Source: Dyella_A sp035685805
GTDB lineage: Bacteria; Pseudomonadota; Gammaproteobacteria; Xanthomonadales; Rhodanobacteraceae
Direction: 5' to 3'
DNA length: 64,000 nt
Assembly: GCF_035685805.1 (NCBI RefSeq)
Contig: NZ_DASSAB010000035.1
Span: 53,022-117,021 of the forward strand
Below are positions 27,129 through 36,363 of the stretch, piece after piece. A program made the position numbers and the translations under genes. Every line of letters starts with the position of its first letter. Position 1 is the first letter of the stretch. The notes beneath the pieces were generated by a model, which was not told the origin of the DNA, did not search any database, and saw nothing but the letters and a program-made list of their open reading frames with translations.

Positions 27129-28193
27129 TCAGCCGCCGACGATGACCGGCTCCGGTTCCAGCGTTACCCCGAACGTGTCGCGCACACGCACAATCACCTG
27201 CTGCGCCAGCGCCCACAGCTCGGGGCCGGTAGCGTGGCCGTGGTTGACCAGCACCAGCGCATGGCGATGCGAGGTGCCGGCGTCGCCTTCGCGGTGGCCC
27301 TTGAGGCCCGCGGCCTCGATCAGCCAGGCGGCAGAGAGCTTCCAGCGGCCATCCTTTCCGGGCCAGGCCACCAGCCCGGCATGTTCGCGCTTCAAGGCCT
27401 CGCCCACGGCCGCGTCGACCAGGGGATTCTTGAAAAAGCTGCCGGCGTTGCCGATCACCGCCGGGTCCGGCAGCTTGCGCGAGCGCAGGTGCACCACGGC
27501 CTCGGCGACGTGGAACGGCGCCGGCTTGGCCACGCCCATGCGCTCGAGCTCTTCGCGGATGCCGGCGTAGTCCAGCCGCAGCTCGCGGGTGCGCGGCAGG
27601 GCGAAGCGCACCGCGGTGACGATGTAGCGGCCGGCCTCGCGCTTGAATAACGAGTCGCGGTAGCCGAATGCGCAGGCGGCATGGTCCAGCGTGACCACGC
27701 GTTGCTCGCGGGTGTCCCACGCTTCGACACTCTCGATGAACTCCGCCACCTCGGTGCCGTAGGCGCCAATGTTCTGGATCGGCGAAGCGCCGACGGTGCC
27801 CGGAATCAGGATCAGGTTTTCCAGCCCGGCCAGCCCCTGGCCCAGCGTCCAGCGCACGAAATCGTCCCAGCGCTCGCCCGCGGCCACGGCCACGCGGGTG
27901 GTGTCGCCGTCCGCTTCCACCTGCACGCCCTGCGTGGCCATCGCCAGCACGGTGCCGGGGTAGTCGCTGGCGAACAGCACGTTGCTGCCTTCGCCCAGCA
28001 CCAGCACCGGGCCGCTTTTGACGGCAGGGAAGGCGAGCAGTTCGGGCAGCTTGCTGGCATCGCGGATCTCCGCCAGCAGGTGTGCCTTGGCGGCCACGCG
28101 CAGCGTGTTGCGATGGGCCAGCGGCGCGTTCTCGATCAGTGCGTAGCCGCCCATGTCGATGCGCTGGGCGGGCAGGGTGTAATCAGAGGCCAT
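27129..28193 (-). CDS. murB: UDP-N-acetylenolpyruvoylglucosamine reductase
   Basis: This FAD/NADPH enzyme completes UDP-N-acetylmuramate synthesis for peptidoglycan. The product of 354 residues is the type I form. Visible are the FAD motif (VLVLGEGSNVLF), IPGTVGASPIQNIGAYG, FGYRDSLFK, the proton-donor serine in IGNAGSFFKNP and the C-terminal glutamate in GVTLEPEPV. The ATG at 28193 overlaps pyrD by 11 bases. It is the last gene of a compact minus-strand run beginning at 31057. Confidence 0.95.
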   Translation of the reverse strand: MASDYTLPAQRIDMGGYALIENAPLAHRNTLRVAAKAHLLAEIRDASKLPELLAFPAVKSGPVLVLGEGSNVLFASDYPGTVLAMATQGVQVEADGDTTRVAVAAGERWDDFVRWTLGQGLAGLENLILIPGTVGASPIQNIGAYGTEVAEFIESVEAWDTREQRVVTLDHAACAFGYRDSLFKREAGRYIVTAVRFALPRTRELRLDYAGIREELERMGVAKPAPFHVAEAVVHLRSRKLPDPAVIGNAGSFFKNPLVDAAVGEALKREHAGLVAWPGKDGRWKLSAAWLIEAAGLKGHREGDAGTSHRHALVLVNHGHATGPELWALAQQVIVRVRDTFGVTLEPEPVIVGG

Positions 28194-29220
28194 TGTGCGC
28201 TCCGCGCTGGCGGCGGATTTCCTCGACGCATTCGGCGATCAGCGCCGGGCCGCGATAAATCAGCCCGGAATAGATCTGCACCAGCGAGGCGCCGGCATCG
28301 AGCTTGGTCACCGCGTCGTCGCCTTCCAGGATGCCGCCCACGCCGATGATGCCGACCTTGCCCTTGAGCCGTTCGGCCATGCCGCGCTGCACGGCGGTGG
28401 CGCGCGCCATCAGTGGGCGGCCGGACAGGCCGCCGGTTTCCTGCGATTGCTGATCGCTGGCCACCGCATTGTGGTCGACGGTGGTGTTGGTGCAGATCAC
28501 GCCATCCACCTGGCTGGCCAGCAGCACTTCAGCGATGGCGTCCAGCTCGATTTCGGTGAGGTCGGGAGCGATCTTCAGCAGCATCGGCTTGCGTGCGCTG
28601 TGCTGCGCTGCCAGTCGCTCCTGCGCCTCGCGCAGGGTGCCGATGAAGCGGCGCAGGGTTTCCTCTTCCTGCAGGTCTCGCAGGCCCTGGGTGTTGGGCG
28701 AGGAGATGTTCACCGTGACGTAGCTGGCGCGCGCGTACACGCGCTCCAGGCAAAAGAGGTAGTCATCGACCGCCTTCTCGTTCGGCGTGTCCTTGTTCTT
28801 GCCGATGTTGATGCCGAGCACGCCGCGGTAGGCGGATTTCTCCGCGTTGCGTACCAGCGCATCGACGCCGGCGTTGTTGAAACCGAGCCGGTTGATGATC
28901 GCCTCGTGCTCCTTCAGGCGGAACATGCGCGGCTTGTCGTTGCCCGGCTGCGGTCGCGGCGTGGTGGTACCCACCTCGACGAAGCCGAAGCCCAGCGCGC
29001 CGAGCGCATCGAGGTGATCAGCGTTCTTGTCCAGCCCGGCGGCCAGGCCGACGGGGTTGGGGAAGCGCATGCCGAAGGCCTCCACCGGCAACTCCGCTGG
29101 CGGCCTGGCGACAAAGCGCAGCAGGTCGCTGCGGTGAGCCACGTCCAGCGCATACAACGAAACGCCGTGGGCGGTTTCCGGATCGAGCGCAAACAACAGG
29201 GAGCGGAGAGTGGAATACAT
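28183..29220 (-). CDS. pyrD: Dihydroorotate dehydrogenase (quinone), class 2
   Basis: It oxidises dihydroorotate to orotate with electrons passing to quinone, at the inner membrane, in pyrimidine synthesis. The product of 345 residues shows the class 2 N-terminal helix (MYSTLRSLLFALDPETAHG), VGLAAGLDKNADHLDALGALGFGF in part (GLDKNADHLD), the catalytic-serine loop NISSPNTQGLR and the FMN-phosphate segment IIGVGGI. It overlaps murB by 11 bases and starts 3 bases after the methyltransferase stop. Confidence 0.95.
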   Translation of the reverse strand: MYSTLRSLLFALDPETAHGVSLYALDVAHRSDLLRFVARPPAELPVEAFGMRFPNPVGLAAGLDKNADHLDALGALGFGFVEVGTTTPRPQPGNDKPRMFRLKEHEAIINRLGFNNAGVDALVRNAEKSAYRGVLGINIGKNKDTPNEKAVDDYLFCLERVYARASYVTVNISSPNTQGLRDLQEEETLRRFIGTLREAQERLAAQHSARKPMLLKIAPDLTEIELDAIAEVLLASQVDGVICTNTTVDHNAVASDQQSQETGGLSGRPLMARATAVQRGMAERLKGKVGIIGVGGILEGDDAVTKLDAGASLVQIYSGLIYRGPALIAECVEEIRRQRGAHNGL

Positions 29221-29223
29221 GCG

Positions 29224-29991
29224 TCAGCTCAGGTGGCCCACGTAGGCGCGGGTGTCGTAGGTGAAGTCGATGCGGCGGTTCACCGCGGTGGCCTCGAACA
29301 GTTCGCGCAGGGCGGCGAGCATCGGTGCGTGCTGCGGATGGCCGGGTGCCGGCGCGTAAGAGGAGGACATCAGGCGGCCCTTCAGCGCGTCGAAGTCCAG
29401 CCGCTGGCCGTGATCGAAACGGGCCGCGCCGCGGAAGCCTGCGCCGAACCAGGCGCGCATGCGCGGCTCGTCGGCATAGCGTTCGGCCACGCGGGTGTAG
29501 TCGGTGCCGTAGTGCTGCAGCAGCGCCTCATAGCCTTCGAGGAACGGCGTGCCGTCGAGGCGCCGCGTATTCCAGACGATCACAGCCAGCCCCCCAGGGC
29601 GCAGGATGCGGGCGAACTCGCGCCGCGTCGCCACCTCGGCGAACCAGTGAAAGGCCTGTGCCACCACGATCAGATCGATACTGGCCCCGGCCAGGCCGGT
29701 GGCATCGGCGCGGCCATCCCGTGCATGGAAGGCCGGGTTCGAGCCAAGCCACTGCTCGGCGGCCGCGCGCATCGGCGCATTGGGCTCCACGGCAACGACG
29801 CGGTGGCCGGCGTCGAGGAAGAGCTTTGCCGAAATTCCGGTGCCCGCGCCGACGTCGGCGACGTCCCACGAACCATCCACGCCGTGCTCGTTCTTCAGCC
29901 AGTCGAGCAGCGCAGCCGGGTAATCCGGGCGATAGCGAACGTAGTCGGCGACGCGGTCACTGAAACGGTCGGTGGCGTGCAGCTCGTTCAT
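29224..29991 (-). CDS. SAM-dependent methyltransferase, class I
   Basis: The product of 255 residues has motif I DVGAGTGISAKLFLDAG (about 44-60), VVAVEPNAPMR as motif II, and DLIVVAQAFHWF, typical of the Methyltransf_11 type. The N-terminus FSDRVADYVRYRPDYP is shared with many small-molecule methyltransferases of unknown substrate. The ATG at 29991 lies 2 bases after the SDR stop, and the gene ends 3 bases before pyrD, so it is part of the same transcript. Nothing ties it chemically to its neighbours. Confidence 0.87.
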   Translation of the reverse strand: MNELHATDRFSDRVADYVRYRPDYPAALLDWLKNEHGVDGSWDVADVGAGTGISAKLFLDAGHRVVAVEPNAPMRAAAEQWLGSNPAFHARDGRADATGLAGASIDLIVVAQAFHWFAEVATRREFARILRPGGLAVIVWNTRRLDGTPFLEGYEALLQHYGTDYTRVAERYADEPRMRAWFGAGFRGAARFDHGQRLDFDALKGRLMSSSYAPAPGHPQHAPMLAALRELFEATAVNRRIDFTYDTRAYVGHLS

Positions 29992-29993
29992 GG

Positions 29994-30773
29994 TCAGCCG
30001 TTGAGCATCTGCCCGCCGTCCACCACCAGCGTCTGCCCGGTGATCCAGCCGGCCCAGGGCGAGGCGAGGAACAGCGCCGCGTGCGCCACCTCGTCGGGCG
30101 TACCGAAACGACCGAACGGGATCTTCGCCAGGGTCGCGGCATAGAGCGCCGGCTCGTCCTGCTTGCGCCGTTCCCACAGGCCGTCGGGAAACGCGATCGA
30201 TCCGGGCGCAATGGCGTTGACGCGGATCCGCTCGGGCGCCAGCGCCAGTGCCTGCGAGTGCGTGTAATGCGTCAGCGCCGCCTTGATCGCGGCATACGGC
30301 GCGCCGCTGGCGCGCGGGCGCAGCGCGGCAATGGAGCTGGTATGCAGGATGCTGCCGCGGTCGCTGCGCTTGAGGTGCGGCAGCGCCACCCGCGAGGCAC
30401 GCACGGCGGCCATCAGGTCGACCTGGAAGTTCGCTGCCCAGCCGTCGTCGTCGTCGGCGAAGCCATAGCCGGTGGCGTTGTTCACCAGCACGTCGATGCC
30501 GCCGAGTGCGCGGGCGGCCGCGGCGATGTACTCGTCGATGGCGGAGCCTTCGGCGAGGTCGCAGCGCTGCGCGTGGGTCACCACGCCTTGTGCGCGGATC
30601 GCCTGCGCCACGTCGGCCAGTGCGGCTTCGCCGCGTGCGCAGACCGACACCGCCGCGCCGGCGCGCGCGAATGCGAGCGCCATGCTGCGACCGATGCCGC
30701 GGCTGCCGCCGGCGACCACCACGCGGTAGCCGTCAAGGCGGAAAGGCATCTCCGATGCGTCGGGGTCGATCAT
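29994..30773 (-). CDS. Short-chain dehydrogenase/reductase
   Basis: The product of 259 residues has a classical SDR layout: cofactor loop VVAGGSRGIGRSMAL (a GG-S-R-G-I-G variant), VNNATGYG, catalytic serine in LHTSSIAAL and the YAAIK active-site motif, then APGSIAFPDG. Cofactor choice looks like NADP(H) because of the Arg after Ser in the loop, but this is inference. The ATG at 30773 overlaps the preceding gene by 4 bases. Substrate unknown. Confidence 0.87.
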   Translation of the reverse strand: MIDPDASEMPFRLDGYRVVVAGGSRGIGRSMALAFARAGAAVSVCARGEAALADVAQAIRAQGVVTHAQRCDLAEGSAIDEYIAAAARALGGIDVLVNNATGYGFADDDDGWAANFQVDLMAAVRASRVALPHLKRSDRGSILHTSSIAALRPRASGAPYAAIKAALTHYTHSQALALAPERIRVNAIAPGSIAFPDGLWERRKQDEPALYAATLAKIPFGRFGTPDEVAHAALFLASPWAGWITGQTLVVDGGQMLNG

Positions 30774-31057
30774 GTCCAGGCGAGCCGGATCAGGCCCAGC
30801 AACACCGCCCAGAAGGCCACCATGCCGACCACGGCCACCACCAGCTGCGCGTAGCCGAGCACCAGGCCGGCCACGGCGAAACCGTCGCCGTCGAGCGGCT
30901 CGGAAAGCGTCTGGCGGATCTCGCGTCGCGCGAGGTGGCCGCAGATGACGGCGACGATGGCGCCGAAGAAGGGAAACACGGTCCAGGCGGCAATGCCGAA
31001 ACACAGGCTGACCACGGCGAGGGTGCAAGTGCTGCGAGGGGCGGACGTCATGCTCAT
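30770..31057 (-). CDS. Small two-helix membrane protein, DUF4190-like
   Basis: The product of 95 residues has two hydrophobic segments (about 11-38 and 60-92) joined by HLARREIRQ, the pattern of DUF4190 proteins (CGHLARREI in the loop). Function is unknown. Its stop overlaps the SDR start (ATGA), so it heads the run of genes through murB. The ATG at 31057 was chosen over longer starts that lie in non-conserved sequence. Confidence 0.75.
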   Translation of the reverse strand: MSMTSAPRSTCTLAVVSLCFGIAAWTVFPFFGAIVAVICGHLARREIRQTLSEPLDGDGFAVAGLVLGYAQLVVAVVGMVAFWAVLLGLIRLAWT

Positions 31058-31146
31058 CTCGAAAACCCCCGGAAATACGGACGGGAAGGGTGGCGGTGCC
31101 ACCAAGGGTACGCGAGCACGGCGCCCGCGTACCCCTTCAGTTGCGC

Positions 31147-32682
31147 TTACAGGTCGAACTTGATGCCCTGTGCCAGCGGCAGCGAATCGGAGTAGTTGAT
31201 GGTGTTGGTCTGGCGGCGCATGTAGACCTTCCACGCATCCGAGCCGGACTCGCGACCACCGCCGGTTTCCTTCTCACCGCCAAACGCGCCGCCGATCTCC
31301 GCACCGGAGGTGCCGATGTTGACGTTGGCGATGCCGCAGTCCGAGCCGGCCGAGGAGAGGAACTTCTCCGCAGCCTTCAGGTTCTGCGTGAAGATTGCCG
31401 AGGACAGACCCTGCGGCACGGCGTTCTGCATCTCGATCGCCTCATCGAGCGTGCTGAACTTCATCACGTACAGGATCGGCGCGAAGGTCTCGGTCTGGAT
31501 CACCTCGTCGGAGTTCTTCAGTCCGGTGATGATCGTCGGCAGCACGAAGTTGCCCTTGCGGTCGGTCAGCGCGGCGCCGCCGGTCGCCACGGTGCCGCCG
31601 GCGGCCTTGGCCTTCTCGATCGCAGCAAGGTAGGCGCTCACGGCCTCCTGGCTGTTGAGCGGACCCATCAGCGTGGTCGACACGTTCGGATCGCCGATCT
31701 TGCCCTCGACCTGCTTGTACGCCTTGACCAGCGTGTCGAGCACGTTGTCGTAGATCGACTCGTGCACGAACAGGCGGCGGGTGGAGGTGCAGCGCTGGCC
31801 AGCGGTGCCGACCGAGCCGAACACGATGCCGGGAATCGCCAGCTTCAGGTCGGCCGACTCGTCCAGGATGATCGCGTTGTTGCCACCCAGCTCCAGCAGC
31901 GAGCGACCCATGCGCTGGGCCACGCGCTCGCCGACCATGCGGCCGACCTTGGTCGAGCCGGTGAAGCTGATCAGGTGCACGCGCTTGTCGTCGACAAAGG
32001 CCTGGGCCAGGTCGCTGCCGGCATCGTTGAACAGGAAGAACAGGTCGGGGTAGCCGCCGTCCTTCAGCGCCTCATTGCAGATCTTCATCGTGGCGATGGC
32101 GGTCAGCGGGGTCTTCGGCGACGGCTTCCAGATGCAGATGTCGCCGCAGGCGGCGGCCAGCATGGCGTTCCACGCCCACACCGCAACCGGGAAGTTGAAC
32201 GCGCTGATGATGCCGACGATGCCGAGCGGCTGGTACTGCTCGTACATGCGGTGGCCGGGGCGCTCCGAATGCATGGTGTAGCCGTGCAGCATGCGGCTCT
32301 GGCCGACCGCGAAGTCGGCGATGTCGATCATCTCCTGCACTTCGCCGTCGCCCTCGGGCTTGATCTTGCCCATCTCCAGCGAGACCAGCGAACCCAGTGC
32401 GTCCTTGTGCTTGCGCAGCGCTTCGCCGCACAGGCGTACGGCTTCGCCGCGCAACGGGGCGGGCGTGGTGCGCCAGATCTTGAAGGCTTCCTGGGCGCGC
32501 TTGACGATGACCTCGTAGTCCGCCGCGCTGGAGGCATGCACGCTGGCAATCACCTCGCCGGTAGCCGGGTTCACCGGCTGCAGGGTGCCTGCGTCGGTGG
32601 TCTTGGACCACTCGCCCTGACCGAGATACGTGCCGGACAACTCTGCGGAAAGGCCGAGTGCCTTGAGGATTTCGTGGGACAT
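31147..32682 (-). CDS. amaB: Aldehyde dehydrogenase, ALDH7/antiquitin type (aminoadipate semialdehyde dehydrogenase)
   Basis: It probably oxidises alpha-aminoadipate semialdehyde to aminoadipate with NAD in lysine catabolism. The product of 511 residues carries ISFTGSTKVGRMVGERVAQ, the general-base glutamate in LLELGGNNA, and the catalytic cysteine in TAGQRCTSTRRLF. The C-terminal SGSDAWKVYMRRQTNTINYS is the antiquitin signature that sets it apart from betaine-aldehyde and succinate-semialdehyde enzymes. AAGGAGT upstream of the ATG is an excellent ribosome-binding site. gcdH, another lysine-degradation gene, lies 14 kb away. Confidence 0.88.
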   Translation of the reverse strand: MSHEILKALGLSAELSGTYLGQGEWSKTTDAGTLQPVNPATGEVIASVHASSAADYEVIVKRAQEAFKIWRTTPAPLRGEAVRLCGEALRKHKDALGSLVSLEMGKIKPEGDGEVQEMIDIADFAVGQSRMLHGYTMHSERPGHRMYEQYQPLGIVGIISAFNFPVAVWAWNAMLAAACGDICIWKPSPKTPLTAIATMKICNEALKDGGYPDLFFLFNDAGSDLAQAFVDDKRVHLISFTGSTKVGRMVGERVAQRMGRSLLELGGNNAIILDESADLKLAIPGIVFGSVGTAGQRCTSTRRLFVHESIYDNVLDTLVKAYKQVEGKIGDPNVSTTLMGPLNSQEAVSAYLAAIEKAKAAGGTVATGGAALTDRKGNFVLPTIITGLKNSDEVIQTETFAPILYVMKFSTLDEAIEMQNAVPQGLSSAIFTQNLKAAEKFLSSAGSDCGIANVNIGTSGAEIGGAFGGEKETGGGRESGSDAWKVYMRRQTNTINYSDSLPLAQGIKFDL

Positions 32683-32814
32683 GCTGACTCCTTGGGAACC
32701 TGCGCAACGCCGACAGGCGCCGCGGTTAAAACCCTCATTCTAGCAGGGCGCTCCCATGCGGCCGAGCCCGGCCCGTCGCGCGATCGCGCCCATCCATGCG
32801 AAAATCCCGCCGCT

Positions 32815-32891
<77 letters not shown>

Positions 32892-32993
32892 TTTCGTCAA
32901 GGCAAGAACCCGGCCATGCGCCGGCTCTTCGCTGTGAGCCGGCGCCGGCGCTTCGACCATCGGCAGGATGCCGGATGACGTCGCCGTAGCGTT

Positions 32994-34295
32994 TCAGGCG
33001 CGTGGCACCTCGCCATCGGCAACCGGTAGCAGCAGCGTGGCGACGAAGCCACCGCCCTGGCGGTTGGCCAGTTGCAGCCGTCCGCCGCTGAGTTCGGCCG
33101 CGCGCCGCGCGATGCCCAGGCCCAACCCGGTGCCGGCGGCGCCGCCGCGCGACGGATGGCCGCGCAGGAACGGCTGGCCAAGGCGGGCAAGCAGCGCTTC
33201 CGGCACGCCGGGGCCGTGATCCTCGATCTCGATGCGGACGGCATGGCCTTGCGCATGTACCCGCACGGCGAAAGGCGCGCTGCCGTAGCGCTCGGCGTTG
33301 TCCATCAGGTTGCCCAGTGCTCGACGCAGCTGGGTGGGCCGCCCCCGCAGCACGGCGTGGCCGGGCCCGTCGTAACGCCATGTTTCGGGCACGCTGCGCA
33401 GTGCCAGCAACTGGCCGATCACGGTGGGAAGGTTGACGTCGAGTACGGCTTCGTCGCTGCCGTCTCGTACGAACGCCAGGCATTGGGCGAGGGCTTGGTC
33501 GAGCTCGTCCAGGTCGGTAACCATCGCATCTCGGCGGCTCGCATCGCCGGCATCGCCCAGCTCCAGTGCCAGTCGCAATCGCGCCAGCGGGGTGCGCAGG
33601 TCATGCGAGATGCCCGCCAGCATCAGCTCCCGCTCGCGGGCACTCTGGCGCAATTCCTCGCCGGCATCGCCCAGCGCCTTGGCGAGGTCACGGACCTCGC
33701 GCGGACTGCCGCGCAACTGCTCGCGCAGCGACTGGCCGCCCAGCAACGCGGGCGCGTGCGCGGCCAGTCGCTCGAGCGGGCGGGTCAGCATGTGTGCCGC
33801 GATGGCCGCGACAGCCAGCACCACCAGTCCGGCGAACAGCATCAGTGCCAGCGTCGAGCGGATCAGCTGGCGGCGCAAACCTACCCCCTGCATCACGATC
33901 CACTGATCCGGGCGGCGCGAGCTGCGCACCCAGATCTGCGCCTGCGCCTGCTGCACCACGACCACCCGCGTCGGATCGCCGAGCAATTCGCCGGCGGCGC
34001 GGCCCACGTCCTGCAGCACCGGAACCGGGGCGCGCCGCGTGGCCGGTGGCGCTTCGGTGGAGAGGCGCACGCCGGTGCGCCGCAGCTCTTGCAGCGCGGC
34101 GCGTGCGTCGGCGTCGTCGCGTCCGGCCAGTGCCTCCGTCGAGCTGGCCGTGGCAACGACGAGGCGGCCGAAGGAATCGCCCAGCGCATGCAGGCCGGCC
34201 CGGGTCGACAGCGCGCCGCCAAGTGTCAGTGCCAGCACCAGCGAGGCCACCAGCAAGGCCAGCACCAGGCTGAAGGTGGTCGGTCCGCGTCTCAT
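32994..34295 (-). CDS. EnvZ-like sensor histidine kinase
   Basis: The product of 433 residues has transmembrane helices at about 8-28 and 146-168 around a periplasmic sensor domain of about 115 residues, a HAMP domain (MLTRPLERLAAHAPALL), a phosphoacceptor helix with His231 (GISHDLRTPLARL), and an HATPase domain (NLMDNAERYG, DHGPGVP, GTGLGLGIARR). It phosphorylates the response regulator encoded just upstream; the genes overlap by 4 bases. The signal is unknown. The ATG at 34295 is favoured by the overlap and by a preceding non-conserved Arg-rich frame. Confidence 0.92.
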   Translation of the reverse strand: MRRGPTTFSLVLALLVASLVLALTLGGALSTRAGLHALGDSFGRLVVATASSTEALAGRDDADARAALQELRRTGVRLSTEAPPATRRAPVPVLQDVGRAAGELLGDPTRVVVVQQAQAQIWVRSSRRPDQWIVMQGVGLRRQLIRSTLALMLFAGLVVLAVAAIAAHMLTRPLERLAAHAPALLGGQSLREQLRGSPREVRDLAKALGDAGEELRQSARERELMLAGISHDLRTPLARLRLALELGDAGDASRRDAMVTDLDELDQALAQCLAFVRDGSDEAVLDVNLPTVIGQLLALRSVPETWRYDGPGHAVLRGRPTQLRRALGNLMDNAERYGSAPFAVRVHAQGHAVRIEIEDHGPGVPEALLARLGQPFLRGHPSRGGAAGTGLGLGIARRAAELSGGRLQLANRQGGGFVATLLLPVADGEVPRA

Positions 34296-35011
34296 GCCTC
34301 GCCGCCTCCCTGCGGCACGAAGACGTAGCCCTCGCCCCATACGGTCTGCAGCCAGCGTGGCTGGCGCGGATCGTCTTCCAGACAGCGGCGCAGGCGCGAC
34401 ACCATCACGTCGATGCTGCGGTCGAATGCCTCGTGCTCGCGGCCCCGGGCCAGCGCGATCAGACGTTCGCGGCTGAGCGTCTGGAATGGATGGGCCACCA
34501 GCGCGGCCAGCACCGCGAACTCCCCGCTGGTGAGCTTCACCGGCACCTCCTCATCGAGCAGTTGCCGCGTGGCGGGATCGAAACAGAAGCGGCCGAAGCG
34601 CACGCTGGCTTGCTCCACCTGCGGTGCGCCAATGACCGCCTTTGGCTGCCGCCGCAGCACGGCGCGAATGCGTGCCACCAGTTCGCGCGGGTTGCAGGGC
34701 TTGCCGAGGTAGTCGTCCGCGCCGATTTCCAGCCCGACGATCCGGTCGACGTCGTCGCCCTTGGCGGTGAGCATGATGATCGGTGTCTGCACGCCTTCGG
34801 CTCGCAGGCTTCGGCATAATTCCAGGCCGTCGGCGTCCGGGAGCATCAGGTCGAGCACCACCAGGTCGACGTGGTGGGTCGCCAGTTCCCGGCGCAGGCC
34901 CGCGGCGTGGCCGGCGCCGCGCACAGTAAATCCCTGCTGGGCGAGGTAGCGCTCCAGCAGGTCGCGCAGGCGCAGGTCGTCGTCGACAACGAGGATGTGG
35001 GGCGAGTCCAT
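34292..35011 (-). CDS. OmpR-family response regulator
   Basis: The product of 239 residues has a receiver domain (1-120) with acidic Asp10-Asp12, phosphoacceptor Asp54 (VVLDLMLPDADG) and the conserved lysine in YLGKPCNPREL, then a winged-helix DNA-binding domain (KLTSGEFAVLAALVAHP, SIDVMVSRLRRCLED, TVWGEGYVFVP). It forms a translationally coupled pair with the histidine kinase. The secreted repetitive protein gene at 35214 is divergent from it, 202 bases away, and is a plausible target by position only. Confidence 0.93.
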   Translation of the reverse strand: MDSPHILVVDDDLRLRDLLERYLAQQGFTVRGAGHAAGLRRELATHHVDLVVLDLMLPDADGLELCRSLRAEGVQTPIIMLTAKGDDVDRIVGLEIGADDYLGKPCNPRELVARIRAVLRRQPKAVIGAPQVEQASVRFGRFCFDPATRQLLDEEVPVKLTSGEFAVLAALVAHPFQTLSRERLIALARGREHEAFDRSIDVMVSRLRRCLEDDPRQPRWLQTVWGEGYVFVPQGGGEA

Positions 35012-35213
35012 GGCGCGACTATCCCGTGCCTGCAGCGTAGCTACAAGCCGCGCTGGCGGCTGTTTGCAAGCAATTGTTTCGGATTGCCGACGCGGCAACA
35101 TCCGCTCACAAGCCGGCGCAATCGGACATGCCTGGCGACCCGTCACGGCATGACAGTCGGCTGGCCGGCGTCCTGGCGCGCGGCACCCCTCTCGTCATAC
35201 GCAGGAGTGCACC

Positions 35214-35849
35214 ATGAGCATCTCGACCCAGTTCCGTCTCGCCTCCCTCGCTGTCGTCGCCGCGACTGCGTTTGTCGTTGCCGTGCCGGTTTCGGCGCAG
35301 CGCTCCGGGCGGGCCCATCTGAGCGGCACGTTCGCCAACCACCAGGGTGGCCTGACCCACGTGCGTGCAGCGGCCGCAGTCGGCAGTCGCGGCTCGGCCT
35401 GGCGCGGCGGTCACACCGCCACCGGGGCCGATGGCAGCGTGACACACAGGGCCGTCCGCTCGGCGCAGGGTGCCGGCGGCGGTACCTACCGCGGGACAAA
35501 CGGCTACACCCTCAATGCCGATGGCTCCGCCAACCGCTGGCACGATGGCGCGGGCAGCACGGCGGCCGGCGGCACGGTGAGCCGCAGCGGGTCCTATGCG
35601 CGCAGCGCCGGCGGCAACGTCAGTGGCAGCGCGCAGACAAGCGCCAATGGCGCGCGCGGCAGTTACCAGGCCAGCACCAGCACCGCCGACGGCATCACCC
35701 AGCACAACACCTCGATCACCACCGCGGCAGGCGCCAGTTACAGCGGCCAGACCACTTACACCCGCGGCGAGGGTGTCACCTACACCGGCAGCTGCGCGGA
35801 CGCGGACGGTAACTCTGTCGGCTGCGGCGACCGCGTCCGTCGCCGGTGA
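35214..35849 (+). CDS. Secreted Gly/Ser/Thr/Ala-rich repetitive protein, function unknown
   Basis: The product of 211 residues has a Sec signal peptide (about 1-28, ending PVSA-QR). The mature part is low in complexity and rich in Gly, Ser, Thr and Ala, with recurring short units such as NADGSANRW, TADGITQHN, GGTYRGTNGYT and GASYSGQTTYT, suggesting a beta-repeat or unstructured fibre. Two cysteines near the C-terminus (GSCADADGNSVGCGD) could form a disulfide, and the end is basic (RVRRR). I recognise no family. GCAGGAGT precedes the ATG. It faces the two-component genes. Confidence 0.75.
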   Translation: MSISTQFRLASLAVVAATAFVVAVPVSAQRSGRAHLSGTFANHQGGLTHVRAAAAVGSRGSAWRGGHTATGADGSVTHRAVRSAQGAGGGTYRGTNGYTLNADGSANRWHDGAGSTAAGGTVSRSGSYARSAGGNVSGSAQTSANGARGSYQASTSTADGITQHNTSITTAAGASYSGQTTYTRGEGVTYTGSCADADGNSVGCGDRVRRR

Positions 35850-36363
35850 GTCACCATCGCCGGCACGATGAGAGTCCGGTTTTCAGCGCTTGACGTGTCT
35901 TTTGCTTCACCGCGCGTGGGGGCCATTGACAGGCTCCCGTTGCCAGCACGCATAGTGGCCGGTTTGAGGCCGGGAAAGCAGCGCCCGAGCCAACACTACA
36001 GGGGTGCAGTGATCGCCCACGCAGTCCTGCCGGCCCTAGCGTGGTCCGGCAGCGCCACCGGCCGGGGAATGCCTGGTTGTGCTCGCTGACAACGACCACG
36101 GTGGCGATGGAAAAGGTCGAGGTGCGTCAGCCCGCCGCGCGGATGCAGGTGGTCGCCGAGCAGAGGGATCGCCCAGATGGCACGACCGATACGGGTGGCC
36201 GGGCCGTCTGCACTGGCGTGGCTGGCGTTCCAGGATGACCCACGCGGCTGAGGCCTGCGACCCGGTGCGTCGTTTGTCCAGGTCGCGGCGCCGATCGAGC
36301 ATGCACGTGGGCGCCTCCAGCAGCGTCCGCGGCGCTTTGAAAAATTGCCTTGGAGAGATTGGG
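35850..36363. other. Intergenic stretch without a recognisable gene
   Basis: 514 bases between the secreted protein and the esterase. Short frames here give no known protein and lack ribosome-binding sites. A ribosome-binding site for the downstream gene (GGAGAGATTGGG) lies at the right end. No clear promoter, RNA or repeat was identified. Confidence 0.5.
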
